From a virus, in IMG/VR virus record IMGVR_UViG_3300025770_000026, positions 1 to 51,528 of that record: a stretch of 51,528 bases of DNA; one strand, written 5' to 3'. Below the pieces are notes generated by a model that was not told the origin of the DNA, did no database searches, and was given only the letters and a program-made list of their open reading frames with translations. Shown one piece after another: positions 14,524 to 21,199 of the stretch; the stretch's first letter is position 1; each line of letters opens with the position of its first letter. Position numbers and translations under genes: made by a program.

Positions 14524-15180
14524 ATGGAAAAAGAAAAATCAAGACTATGTTCAATGACTCAAGAGGAAGTAGATTCCTACTTGACAGAAAAAAATATCAG
14601 TGTGTCTGTTATGATGGAACACGGATATGACAAAGACGGCGATTGGGCAGAAGAAATCCATGATGAAGAAGGTTACTTCGTCAAGTTTGGCGATGACTGT
14701 GTAAGAACAGTGAAGATGTGGGGATTTTCAAGTCCAAACGGATTCCATACTTTTTCTTGGGAAGAATCAAAAATGACAGAAGCGAAGGCACAGTATATGA
14801 CTGTGTTGTTTCATAAACTGTATGAAGAATATGATGTATCTTGGGCGAGTGCAGAGGCACTTGCATTTGCATATGCAATGAGCGATTTCGATATTCCTTG
14901 GGTCCCAATTGAAAAACGATTAGAACCAGATATGTCTGAAGAAGAACTTGAAGAGGTTCGTAAGAAATTGCTTGACCCAAAGTATATCTTACCGATGGGT
15001 TCTGACTGTGCATACTGCTTTGTCACTGGTGAGTTTATGGGTGCTGATGTTATTGATAACGGTGGTGCAAGGTTTACCAATGAATTCGATGCTTGGATTG
15101 GTCTGAAGGGTCAAGAGATACTGAAGACCCGTGGTGATAACGAGGCGAAGGTCATATTAAAAGAGTGGAATGATGTTTGA
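14524..15180 (+). CDS. Hypothetical protein, 218 aa, leaderless
   Basis: Starts MEKEKSRLCSMTQEEVDSYL. Acidic soluble protein with aromatic-rich middle (VKMWGFSSPNGFHTFSWEES) and helical segments. No Shine-Dalgarno; the ATG is at the predicted transcription start. An in-frame ATG at 14518 directly abuts the -10. No family is recognised. The cysteine pair CAYC near residue 163 could bind metal, but there is no second pair. Confidence 0.8.
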   Translation: MEKEKSRLCSMTQEEVDSYLTEKNISVSVMMEHGYDKDGDWAEEIHDEEGYFVKFGDDCVRTVKMWGFSSPNGFHTFSWEESKMTEAKAQYMTVLFHKLYEEYDVSWASAEALAFAYAMSDFDIPWVPIEKRLEPDMSEEELEEVRKKLLDPKYILPMGSDCAYCFVTGEFMGADVIDNGGARFTNEFDAWIGLKGQEILKTRGDNEAKVILKEWNDV

Positions 15181-15376
15181 ATATATCATTATTTGTTTTC
15201 TGATAGGTTATAACTTGTATATTTTTAACTGTATGTTACATTATAGGAAACATATGAGGATTGCTGAAAAACTTTCAGATGAACTGAGAGATGCAAATCA
15301 AAATCTTAGAGAAGTCCTTGAAGATTATTATGTTCAACAGGAAATCAAAGCACGATTTGAAGAAGAGTCAGGATGA
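15173..15376 (+). CDS. Membrane-anchored coiled-coil protein, 67 aa
   Basis: Starts MFEYIIICFLIGYNLYIFNC: an N-terminal transmembrane helix, then a charged coiled coil (SDELRDANQNLREVLEDYYV). It overlaps the preceding gene by 8 bases and the next by ATGA. The layout is like an inner-membrane spanin or a membrane-tethered adaptor, but the operon context does not show lysis genes, so function stays open. Confidence 0.7.
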   Translation: MFEYIIICFLIGYNLYIFNCMLHYRKHMRIAEKLSDELRDANQNLREVLEDYYVQQEIKARFEEESG

Positions 15377-15753
15377 ATAGACAACCAACAATCTATATCG
15401 CAGGACCGATGCGAGGATATGAGGAAGGAAACTTCCCTGCGTTCGACCGTCAAGCAACAATTCTTGAAGAACAAGGTTGGCGAGTTATCAATCCTGCTCA
15501 GATGGATAGAGAAGAGGGAGAACCCCCCGGCGGCCATTTAGAGTTTGACCCCGAAACAAATTATGAAGACCGTGAATTTATGCGTGAAGCACTCAAGAGA
15601 GACTTGGTTGTTATTTGTGAAGAATGTACTGCAATTTATATGATGTGGGGTTGGGAAGAGAGTCGTGGCGCCAAGGCCGAATGGCATACTGCAAAGGCAG
15701 TTGGACTCGACATATACTATGAAGCACCGTTACCTATAATAAAGAAACACTGA
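15373..15753 (+). CDS. DUF4406 protein, nucleoside deoxyribosyltransferase-like
   Basis: 126 aa, ATGA overlap. Begins with PTIYIAGPMRGYEEGNFPAF, has RDLVVICEECTAIYMMWGWE and ends with SRGAKAEWHTAKAVGLDIYY. These are the marks of DUF4406, a Rossmann-like family related to nucleoside 2-deoxyribosyltransferases. It may act in nucleotide salvage, alongside guaC. It ends 5 bases before tRNA-Lys. Confidence 0.85.
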   Translation: MNRQPTIYIAGPMRGYEEGNFPAFDRQATILEEQGWRVINPAQMDREEGEPPGGHLEFDPETNYEDREFMREALKRDLVVICEECTAIYMMWGWEESRGAKAEWHTAKAVGLDIYYEAPLPIIKKH

Positions 15754-15758
15754 CCTTC

Positions 15759-15831
15759 GGGTCGGTAACTCAGTCGGCAGAGTATCGCACTTTTAATGCG
15801 AGAGTCGTGGGTTCGAGTCCCACCCGACCCA
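15759..15831 (+). tRNA. tRNA-Lys (anticodon UUU)
   Basis: Acceptor GGGTCGG/CCGACCC, D-stem ACTC/GAGT, anticodon stem TCGCA/TGCGA with loop CTTTTAA, T-stem GTGGG/CCCAC. Discriminator A, no CCA. Confidence 0.95.
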
Positions 15832-15841
15832 TTATACATAA

Positions 15842-15889
15842 TTACGAGAACACGGTGTTCTCAACTTACGAGAACACGGTGTTCTCAAC
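15842..15889. repeat. Two tandem 24-bp repeats, each a palindrome
   Basis: Two perfect head-to-tail copies of a 24-mer. Each contains the palindrome GAGAACACGGTGTTCTC (8-bp arms, 1-base centre) at 15846-15862 and 15870-15886. The arms are too close for a good hairpin, so a pair of operator sites for a dimeric DNA-binding protein is more likely. TTATACATA lies just upstream (15832-15840) and a gene just downstream. Confidence 0.75.
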
Positions 15890-15922
15890 ACACAGTCGCA
15901 CATACACACAAGGAGAAATAAA

Positions 15923-16144
15923 ATGAGTGACAACCCTTACAGTTTACGGTTTGAAATTTGGCAAGAAGCAAAGCAAGGTCTATTAGACAAGTTCTATTCA
16001 GACCACGAAGTTTGGAACAACTGGCAATTTGATGAGCAACTAACAGGCGAATGCCCTGTTAAGGAAAGACCAGAATTTCCATCAACAGAAGCCATTCGGA
16101 ACGAAGCAGAAAAAATTTACGAATTCGTACAAAAAAAGACTTGA
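15923..16144 (+). CDS. Conserved T4-like phage protein, 73 aa
   Basis: Starts MSDNPYSLRFEIWQEAKQGL with AAGGAG 8 bases upstream. The opening NPY.LRF....A...L and the helical body (RNEAEKIYEFVQKKT) match a short protein common in marine T4-like phages, function unknown. It is the first gene after the tandem palindromes and thus probably under their control. Confidence 0.75.
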   Translation: MSDNPYSLRFEIWQEAKQGLLDKFYSDHEVWNNWQFDEQLTGECPVKERPEFPSTEAIRNEAEKIYEFVQKKT

Positions 16145-16168
16145 ACGGCGTTCAATATAGTCTATAAT
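16141..16168 (+). promoter_or_regulatory. Early promoter TTGAAC-16-TATAAT
   Basis: TTGAAC 16141-16146 overlaps the preceding stop; TATAAT 16163-16168 after 16 bp. The transcript would start near 16175 with a leader of about 77 bases before the helix-turn-helix gene. Confidence 0.75.
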
Positions 16169-16251
16169 ACTATTATAACAATAAGGGAACAGATGCTTGC
16201 GGTGACATCCAACCTTTGAATTTTGAAGTACCGTATATTGGAGTTTTTATT

Positions 16252-16503
16252 ATGACCTACACAAAGAAACAACGAGTTATCAACCACCTTGCCCGTGGTA
16301 ATGACATCACACCTAAGCAAGCATACAGCCGTTTTGGTGTGAAGAATCTTCGTGCAACTATGAGCAACATCAAAGGTCAAGTTGAAGCATACGGAAATTG
16401 GGAAGTTTCCACACGCACACTTGACAACGGTGTTATTTGTTATGGAATGGATTTTAGTGGTTACACTGACAACCCATTCGCAATCAAGGCAGGACTTGTT
16501 TGA
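16252..16503 (+). CDS. Winged-helix DNA-binding protein, 83 aa
   Basis: Starts MTYTKKQRVINHLARGNDIT. The N-terminal 45 residues form a helix-turn-helix (DITPKQAYSRFGVKNLRATM), followed by a beta wing (VSTRTLDNGVICYGMDF). It is the only clear small transcription-factor candidate in the plus-strand region and is a possible ligand for the tandem palindromes 360 bp upstream. GGAG lies 9 bases before the ATG. A terminator-like hairpin follows. Confidence 0.8.
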   Translation: MTYTKKQRVINHLARGNDITPKQAYSRFGVKNLRATMSNIKGQVEAYGNWEVSTRTLDNGVICYGMDFSGYTDNPFAIKAGLV

Positions 16504-16530
16504 TACAAGTTTTGAATTGACGCCCCCTCT

Positions 16531-16554
16531 GATGGTGGGGGAAACCCCATCATC
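16531..16554 (+). terminator. Strong GAAA-loop hairpin after the winged-helix gene
   Basis: A 10-bp stem (GATGGTGGGG/CCCCATCATC, one wobble) with a GAAA tetraloop, then ATTTCTTT. The U-run is broken, so termination may be partial. Confidence 0.6.
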
Positions 16555-16716
16555 GGATTTCTTTGATAATTGAATAAAAAAGTGCAGGGGTCATGACCTG
16601 TACAAACTCCGTGACTGAACAAATCGGTGGTGCATAAGCACAATCAGTAATCCCAAGTTCTAGACAGAGGGACTAATTGGACGAAGTGAAAAACGCAACG
16701 CTTATCCAAACCGCCG

Positions 16717-16724
16717 TATAAATA
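16717..16724 (+). promoter_or_regulatory. Late promoter TATAAATA before the structured RNA
   Basis: Perfect TATAAATA in a stretch without open reading frames. It would start RNA near 16730. Confidence 0.5.
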
Positions 16725-16729
16725 ATTCG

Positions 16730-16896
16730 TTCCTTCCGTTACAAGGCCTTCGGTGACACCTTCGGGTGTGAAGATGATGTAGGATTCATTAGGACTAGAG
16801 TGAGTGGCCCTCACTAGGAACGATTTAATTTTATGAAGTGGGCGGCAGGTAGAGTCTTTTTTTGGGAGAGAGAAAAGATTCCCTGCCGTCTTTTTT
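16730..16896 (+). ncRNA. Candidate late small RNA, about 165 nt
   Basis: The 16504-16896 segment has no credible gene but many stable hairpins. After the late promoter come ACACC-TTCG-GGTGT (16756-16769, UUCG tetraloop), CTAG-A-GTGAG/CTCAC-TAG (16794-16817), and a long terminator hairpin ending at 16896. Earlier hairpins (GTGCAGG/CCTGTAC at 16582-16603; GTGC-ATAA-GCAC at 16629-16640) suggest that a longer RNA may also exist. The identity is unknown; tmRNA, RNase P and group I intron signatures are absent. Confidence 0.45.
16843..16896 (+). terminator. Extended terminator hairpin abutting tRNA-Asp
   Basis: CGGCAGG (16843-16849) pairs with CCTGCCG (16882-16888), with an inner TCTTTT/AAAAGA stem, followed by TCTTTTTT. 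The T-run ends at the base before tRNA-Asp. Confidence 0.8.
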
Positions 16897-16970
16897 GGGA
16901 TGGTAGTTCAATTGGTTAGAACATCGGCCTGTCGAGCCGAAGGTTGAGGGTTCGAGTCCCTTCCATCTCG
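16897..16970 (+). tRNA. tRNA-Asp (anticodon GUC)
   Basis: Acceptor GGGATGG/CCATCTC (one wobble), D-stem GTTC/GAAC, anticodon stem TCGGC/GCCGA with loop CTGTCGA, T-loop TTCGAGT. Discriminator G, no CCA. Confidence 0.95.
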
Positions 16971-16999
16971 TTTTGCAGAGTATAGCACAGTTTATTCAT

Positions 17000-17027
17000 T
17001 TGACATTGTATAATTATAGAGTATAAT
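17000..17027 (+). promoter_or_regulatory. Early promoter TTGACA-16-TATAAT, leaderless
   Basis: Perfect hexamers TTGACA (17000-17005) and TATAAT (17022-17027) with 16-bp spacer. ATG at 17034 begins 7 bases downstream of the -10. Confidence 0.8.
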
Positions 17028-17033
17028 ATTAGT

Positions 17034-17066
17034 ATGAGTGAACGGAATATGGCGAAACTTGTATAA
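17034..17066 (+). CDS. Possible 10-aa leader peptide
   Basis: MSERNMAKLV then TAA. It sits exactly at the predicted start of the 17000 promoter, like the other leaderless genes, and its stop overlaps a TATAAATA box. So short a frame can arise by chance; position is the only support. Confidence 0.35.
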   Translation: MSERNMAKLV

Positions 17067-17069
17067 ATA
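17062..17069 (+). promoter_or_regulatory. Late promoter TATAAATA (first)
   Basis: Perfect box 5 bases before the ATG at 17074; a transcript would start at or near that codon. Confidence 0.4.
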
Positions 17070-17073
17070 CTTT

Positions 17074-17211
17074 ATGATGAAACAAACAACAAAAGACAAA
17101 ACATCAGAGAGGGACGGTAACGGAACTCCTATAAATAGGGCAAAGACTTGGGGTAAGAAAACCAAGTGTCCTAAGAATTCACGAAGGAAATCTAAAGAAG
17201 AATTGCGATGA
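17074..17211 (+). CDS. Small basic protein, 45 aa
   Basis: Reads MMKQTTKDKTSERDGNGTPI and ends KCPKNSRRKSKEELR. Lysine/arginine-rich, without hydrophobic core, so probably disordered or nucleic-acid-binding. ATGA overlap with the following gene indicates translational coupling. A second TATAAATA box lies inside it. Confidence 0.6.
   Translation: MMKQTTKDKTSERDGNGTPINRAKTWGKKTKCPKNSRRKSKEELR
17130..17137 (+). promoter_or_regulatory. Late promoter TATAAATA (second)
   Basis: Lies in CCTATAAATAGG (17128-17139), the same 12-mer as at 3424-3435 on the minus strand, and 71 bases before the 17208 gene. Confidence 0.5.
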
Positions 17212-17819
17212 GTAAACAATATAAACAATTTATCAACGAGTCATCACTCTCTCGTTTATGGAAACATAACGAAGAACACAATTGTGGTGCATTGACGGCG
17301 TTCCGCAAAGGACCAGATTGTGGTGAAGGAACACCTTTCACCAATAAACAAAACGCACAACGAAACAAGTCACTTCTTGCCAAACTAAAGAGCAAGGGAT
17401 ATGGTGTTACTAAACTACACGGCAAATATCCAGAAGGTGGCAAGAGTGTTACTGAGATTAGTTACTTCGTAGTTGACTTGGTGGACAACGGAAATCTTGA
17501 AAAGGATTTGCGAGAGTTTGGTGAGATGTTTGACCAAGATTCTATTTTGTTTGTTCCAAAGGGAGCAATCAAGGGTGACAGTAAAGCATATCTGATTGGT
17601 ACAAATAAGTGTGAAAACAATTGGTTGGGATATGGAAAGAAAGAAGTGTTTGCGAAAGGTCGTATGGGATATGATTCACCGATTTATACTTCAATGGTAA
17701 ATGGTAGACCATTCATCTTTGAAGAAGTTGGTGAAACAGTAGAATCCCCACAAACAGGATTCGGAAATTGGTCAATGCATTTGGTTGCAGAAAAAGATTG
17801 GCAAGAGATTGATATTTAA
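17208..17819 (+). CDS. Conserved T4-like hypothetical protein, 203 aa
   Basis: Starts MSKQYKQFINESSLSRLWKH. Conserved-looking blocks: LLAKLKSKGYGVTKLHGKYP, FDQDSILFVPKG, NNWLGYGKKEVFAKGRMGYD and SPIYTSMVNGRPFIFEE. I recognise the pattern as a widespread protein of marine T4-like phages without known function; the Gly-Tyr-Gly and PIYTS blocks suggest an enzyme fold. It is coupled to the upstream 45-aa gene. Confidence 0.8.
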   Translation: MSKQYKQFINESSLSRLWKHNEEHNCGALTAFRKGPDCGEGTPFTNKQNAQRNKSLLAKLKSKGYGVTKLHGKYPEGGKSVTEISYFVVDLVDNGNLEKDLREFGEMFDQDSILFVPKGAIKGDSKAYLIGTNKCENNWLGYGKKEVFAKGRMGYDSPIYTSMVNGRPFIFEEVGETVESPQTGFGNWSMHLVAEKDWQEIDI

Positions 17820-17831
17820 AGGAGAATTGGT

Positions 17832-18053
17832 ATGAATTATTATTATGGTAAAGTTGTGATTGACGGCGTTTCCGTTACAGTAATGCTAACAGAAAAAGAA
17901 ACTCAAAAAACATCAGAACGAGCAATGGATAATATTGAAAAAGTTCCATCCGAAATTACAGAAGGTGATTGTTGGGATGTTGAATGTTGCAGAACTACGA
18001 AATGTAGTTTGTTGAAACGAATTATGGGTAAGTGTTGTGACTGCGATGGTTGA
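17832..18053 (+). CDS. Cysteine-rich protein, 73 aa
   Basis: Starts MNYYYGKVVIDGVSVTVMLT with AAAGGAG upstream. Short beta region, then a cluster of seven cysteines in the last 30 residues (CWDVECCRTTKC, KCCDCDG) that could bind zinc or an iron-sulfur cluster. No family recognised. Confidence 0.75.
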   Translation: MNYYYGKVVIDGVSVTVMLTEKETQKTSERAMDNIEKVPSEITEGDCWDVECCRTTKCSLLKRIMGKCCDCDG

Positions 18054-18180
18054 CGGTCAAGCAGGAAAAGGCAGTAAGCGTAGGCCTACTGATGAAGACC
18101 AATATCGTAAGAATTGGGAAAAATGTTTTAGGAAGAAACCAAAAAAAGATTCCAAACTAATCAAACCAAAAAAAAGATAA
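18046..18180 (+). CDS. Small basic GKGSKRRP-type phage protein, 44 aa
   Basis: Starts MVDGQAGKGSKRRPTDEDQY and ends in a lysine-rich tail. The AGKGSKRRP..EDQYRKNWEKCF pattern belongs to a very common family of tiny phage proteins of unknown function. It overlaps the preceding gene by 8 bases and ends 10 bases before tRNA-Arg. Confidence 0.8.
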   Translation: MVDGQAGKGSKRRPTDEDQYRKNWEKCFRKKPKKDSKLIKPKKR

Positions 18181-18190
18181 GTAGAATTCT

Positions 18191-18263
18191 GCACCCGTAA
18201 CTCAGTGGATAGAGTATCGGATTTCTAATCCGGCAGTCGCAGGTTCGAGTCCTGCCGGGTGTG
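18191..18263 (+). tRNA. tRNA-Arg (anticodon UCU)
   Basis: Acceptor GCACCCG/CGGGTGT, D-stem ACTC/GAGT, anticodon stem TCGGA/TCCGG with loop TTTCTAA, T-stem GCAGG/CCTGC. The minus-strand gene that follows ends at the very next base. Confidence 0.93.
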
Positions 18264-18773
18264 TTACGCCATCCTATTCCAAAACCGAATATCAGAAACA
18301 GAAGAACCATATTGTTCTTTCATTAATTTCTTATATTCGTTTTGTTCGTTCTCACCAACCCAAGAATCAAACCACCCCATATCCCATTTGGAATCGGGTT
18401 GCCATTCATAGATGTCTGCGTGAACTAATCTGAAAGTTCCATCTTTCGGACAGTGTTCCCATACCATATCAATTACTTCTTGATACTTCTCTACAATGGT
18501 TACAGATTTTACATTGGGATTGTCGATGAGTGATTGGTGAATCATACCAATACCAAGACCTGCGACCAATACATCACCGTGTGCATCTTTTAGGAACTGT
18601 TCGTGTTCTTTATATTCTCTTGTGGTGTCTTGCATTATATTGTGGTGTGGATTAAAAAGAACCGTATAGGTATCTAACGGTTCATCACTGCCACAATAGT
18701 GGTCTGTTTTAATTTTCTCAATTCTAAAATCACCCGAAACTGCTTCGGGTATGTTCACTTTAATTCGTGTCAC
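18264..18773 (-). CDS. SAM-dependent methyltransferase-like (spermidine synthase type)
   Basis: 169 aa. Rossmann motif I VLVAGLGIGMI, acidic residue at the end of strand 2 (VTIVEKYQEVI) and FRLVHADIYEW as motif III, in the style of spermidine synthase-like methyltransferases. The substrate is unknown. Its position beside the glycine-rich adhesin (stop/start overlap ATGA at 18770-18773) suggests late expression with that gene. Confidence 0.75.
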   Translation of the reverse strand: MTRIKVNIPEAVSGDFRIEKIKTDHYCGSDEPLDTYTVLFNPHHNIMQDTTREYKEHEQFLKDAHGDVLVAGLGIGMIHQSLIDNPNVKSVTIVEKYQEVIDMVWEHCPKDGTFRLVHADIYEWQPDSKWDMGWFDSWVGENEQNEYKKLMKEQYGSSVSDIRFWNRMA

Positions 18774-19432
18774 GAAATGATTACTTTACCATCATCACCA
18801 TCAGCATGTGTTTGTATAGAAGAATTGTCAGAACCAATTCCACCTGCTCCTGCCGAATCACCTAAAGATAATCCACCAATTCGTGCTGAATTATTATTAC
18901 CTGATGTGTTGGTATCACCATTTGTTGCAGTGCCACCATCTCCACACCCACTACAAGACACATCTCCATCCTTACCACCGTTACCACCGCCTGCTGTATA
19001 AGTCGTACCACCAAATGTGAGTGTGGTATCTCCACCATCATTTCCGTTTGCTTCTATACCTGCACTCTTTTCTCCGCCGGCACCAACATCAAAAGAAATT
19101 ACTGTACCAGATTGTACTTCATTAAGAGTAATAACACACTTTGAACCAGAACCTGCGCCAAAACCATTGGTTGTACCACTTCTACCACCAGTTGCTCTAC
19201 CACCACCGCCACCTGCACCATACATTGTGATGATGAGTGTGTCTACACGACTTGGTACAGTATATGTTTGTGTTCCTGTGGATGATATAGTAGTAGTTGA
19301 TGGTGGTGATATATTATAATTGGCAAAATTATGAGGTAATCGTTTTTTACGACTAACCGCCCGCATAGAATTCACACCTCTATGTCTACCTTTACGGCCG
19401 CCTGGACCACTTTTTAATCTATCAAATCCCAT
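18770..19432 (-). CDS. Glycine-rich tail tip adhesin-like protein
   Basis: About 220 aa. A basic N-terminus (MGFDRLKSGPGGRKGRHRGV) is followed by TGTQTYTVPSRVDTLIITMY and then long glycine-rich runs (GAGGGGGRATGGRSG, GAGGEKSAG, GAGGIGSDNS). This is the layout of poly-glycine sandwich receptor-binding tips of T4-like tail fibres and of related phage adhesins. It probably sits on the virion surface and is likely to vary between strains. The ATG at 19432 is preferred to an upstream TTG that overlaps the previous gene. Confidence 0.7.
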   Translation of the reverse strand: MGFDRLKSGPGGRKGRHRGVNSMRAVSRKKRLPHNFANYNISPPSTTTISSTGTQTYTVPSRVDTLIITMYGAGGGGGRATGGRSGTTNGFGAGSGSKCVITLNEVQSGTVISFDVGAGGEKSAGIEANGNDGGDTTLTFGGTTYTAGGGNGGKDGDVSCSGCGDGGTATNGDTNTSGNNNSARIGGLSLGDSAGAGGIGSDNSSIQTHADGDDGKVIIS

Positions 19433-19442
19433 TAGATATTTC

Positions 19443-19775
19443 TCAACTTGCAATAAAAGTCAATGCGGAGGCGCCACTTTGATTTTTAATATAAACATTA
19501 GATAGTTGTCTAACCTCTAAAAATACCTCTTCGCCGCCTGTCAACCAGAACCCTTCTGCTGTTAATCCTGTTACAGATATCAATGCGATATTGGCTGCAT
19601 CTGTGTTTTTAATTCTTACACCATTTTCCAATGTAGCACCAGTTGTATCTAATTGGACCCAAGAAGCAGTTGTTGTTGAATTTCCAATTACCGCAGGGTC
19701 AAAAATCTGCATTGTGCGGATATCGGTAAAATTGGGTCGTCTAGGGATGTTTGGGTATGTTGATTCGTCTGCCAT
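19443..19775 (-). CDS. Small virion-associated protein, 110 aa
   Basis: Starts MADESTYPNIPRRPNFTDIR. The body is a beta-sandwich-like unit (ASWVQLDTTGATLENGVRIK, AEGFWLTGGEEVFLEVRQLS, VYIKNQSGASALTF), typical of small phage structural or fibre-associated proteins. It lies first in the late operon with the adhesin, behind a bidirectional promoter region. Function inferred from context. Confidence 0.65.
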   Translation of the reverse strand: MADESTYPNIPRRPNFTDIRTMQIFDPAVIGNSTTTASWVQLDTTGATLENGVRIKNTDAANIALISVTGLTAEGFWLTGGEEVFLEVRQLSNVYIKNQSGASALTFIAS

Positions 19776-19815
19776 TTTATGTTATTCCTTTTTTGGAGTA
19801 ATAGTTTATTCCCTA

Positions 19816-19827
19816 TATGTATAAATA
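19816..19827. promoter_or_regulatory. Bidirectional late promoter region
   Basis: Plus strand TATAAATA (19820-19827) faces the 19859 gene. Minus strand TTATACATA (19816-19824) faces the 19775 gene; the same motif stands before two other minus-strand genes. Confidence 0.55.
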
Positions 19828-19858
19828 CCTACATAGTAACGGAGAAGAAATAATAGAT

Positions 19859-21064
19859 ATGAAAAAATTTACACAATACATTCCTGAATCAAAAAACACC
19901 CATATGGAACACATCGAAGATTCTGTATGGAATGATGGTTCTAATGGTGTAAAAACAGCATTATATTTTATGGGGTCCGTAACAGAAATGTTATCTGGAC
20001 ACGCAAAAACAAAAATAAATGTGACTGTCAAATGGGATGGCGCACCTGCTGTTTTTGCAGGTATTCATCCCGAAACCAAAAAATTCTTTGTGGCGACCAA
20101 ATCCCTATTCAATGTTACACCGAAGGTGAATTACACCAACGCAGACATTGATAAAAACCACGAAGGTGGATTGGTCACTAAATTAAAAATCGCACTAAAA
20201 CATCTTTCTAAGTTAGGAATCAGAGGAATCCTTCAGGGTGATATTATGTTCACACCTGAAGACTTATCAACGCAAAATATTGACGGTGAAAATTACCTCA
20301 CATTCCAACCAAATACGATTACATATGCAGTTCCCGCAGATTCGGATTCAGCAAAGGAAATTGAAAAAGCAAAGATAGGAGTAGTATGGCATACCAATTA
20401 TACTGGCAAGACAATTAAAGATTTAAAGGCATCGTTTAATCCGCAAGTAAGTAGACTTGCAAAAACTAGGGATGTTTGGTTTAGGGATGCCGATTTTAAA
20501 GACACATCAGGCACATCAACATTTACGAAAACCGAATCAGAAGTAATTACAAATATACTCAATGATGCTAAATCATCCTTGAAATCTTCAAGCAAATTTA
20601 TTGATGAAATTGCAGGGAAGAGTAACATTGTATCGGAACTAAAAATCTATGGTAACGCACTTATTCGTCAGGGAGGCAATAAGTCGGGTTCTGCGGAAGA
20701 TTTTATAATTTATATTGAATCTAAGATGCAGAAAGCCATAGATTCGCTCCAAACAGATAAAAGTAAACTGAATAAAACACTTGGTAAAAATGAACTACTT
20801 TCGTATTTACGAAAGAACTCTAAAAATCTGAATAGTGTTTTCGCTTTACACTCTGCTCTGGCCAAGGCGAAAACTTTCATCATACGGAAACTTGAACAAG
20901 TAAAAGACATAGGAACTTTTATCAAGACAGGAGATGGATTTAAAGTTACTGCACCAGAAGGGTTTGTCGCTGTCGATAGATTAAGCAACACGGCACTCAA
21001 ACTGGTAGACAGATTAGAATTTTCGATGCAGAATTTTACTGCGGCGAAAAATTGGGATAAATAA
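19859..21064 (+). CDS. KxDG nucleotidyltransferase/ligase-like protein (DUF6267-like)
   Basis: 401 aa. VKWDGAPAVFAGIHPETKKF (about residues 55-74) contains a KxDG motif like the lysine nucleotide acceptor of DNA/RNA ligases and capping enzymes; ILQGDIMF (about 125) and IGVVWHTNYTG (about 174) are placed like motifs III and IV. I recall a T4-like family, DUF6267, with this look. So it may form a covalent nucleotidyl-lysine intermediate; the partner (RNA, DNA or protein) is unknown. The ATG at 19859 starts after the late promoter. It is upstream of the tridomain nucleotidyltransferase/ATP-grasp fusion. Confidence 0.7.
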   Translation: MKKFTQYIPESKNTHMEHIEDSVWNDGSNGVKTALYFMGSVTEMLSGHAKTKINVTVKWDGAPAVFAGIHPETKKFFVATKSLFNVTPKVNYTNADIDKNHEGGLVTKLKIALKHLSKLGIRGILQGDIMFTPEDLSTQNIDGENYLTFQPNTITYAVPADSDSAKEIEKAKIGVVWHTNYTGKTIKDLKASFNPQVSRLAKTRDVWFRDADFKDTSGTSTFTKTESEVITNILNDAKSSLKSSSKFIDEIAGKSNIVSELKIYGNALIRQGGNKSGSAEDFIIYIESKMQKAIDSLQTDKSKLNKTLGKNELLSYLRKNSKNLNSVFALHSALAKAKTFIIRKLEQVKDIGTFIKTGDGFKVTAPEGFVAVDRLSNTALKLVDRLEFSMQNFTAAKNWDK

Positions 21065-21082
21065 TTAAAAGGAGATAGAGTT

Positions 21083-21196
21083 ATGGAAAGTATTATAGGA
21101 ACAGTTTGGTTTACGGCACTTGTATTTGTTGCAGGTGCATTTATTGGGACCCCAATGTGGAATTGGGTTAAACAAAAATTCCCTTGGAATCAATGA
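21083..21196 (+). CDS. Single-span membrane protein, 37 aa
   Basis: Starts MESIIGTVWFTALVFVAGAF and ends WNWVKQKFPWNQ. One transmembrane helix with an aromatic, basic C-terminus. AAAAGGAG precedes it. It lies between the two enzyme genes, 3 bases before the next start. Confidence 0.65.
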   Translation: MESIIGTVWFTALVFVAGAFIGTPMWNWVKQKFPWNQ

Positions 21197-21199
21197 TAG

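Noticed and set aside
15735-15740. Promoter TATAAT just before tRNA-Lys
   Set aside because: No -35-like hexamer at 15-19 bp; lies within the end of the DUF4406 gene.
15846-15886. Steroid-receptor-like element AGAACA-nnn-TGTTCT
   Set aside because: The match is exact but such receptors do not exist in bacterial hosts; coincidence of palindrome sequence.
15842-15889. CRISPR-like array
   Set aside because: Only two direct copies with no spacer between them; palindromic operator pair fits better.
16640-16820. Group I intron remnants (GGACTA blocks)
   Set aside because: No paired P, Q, R and S elements and no split gene on either side.
16600-16896. tmRNA gene
   Set aside because: A short frame after a GCA codon reads ATLIQTAV and stop, but the tag does not end in LAA-like residues, and no tRNA-like 5'/3' domain with a T-arm is present around it.
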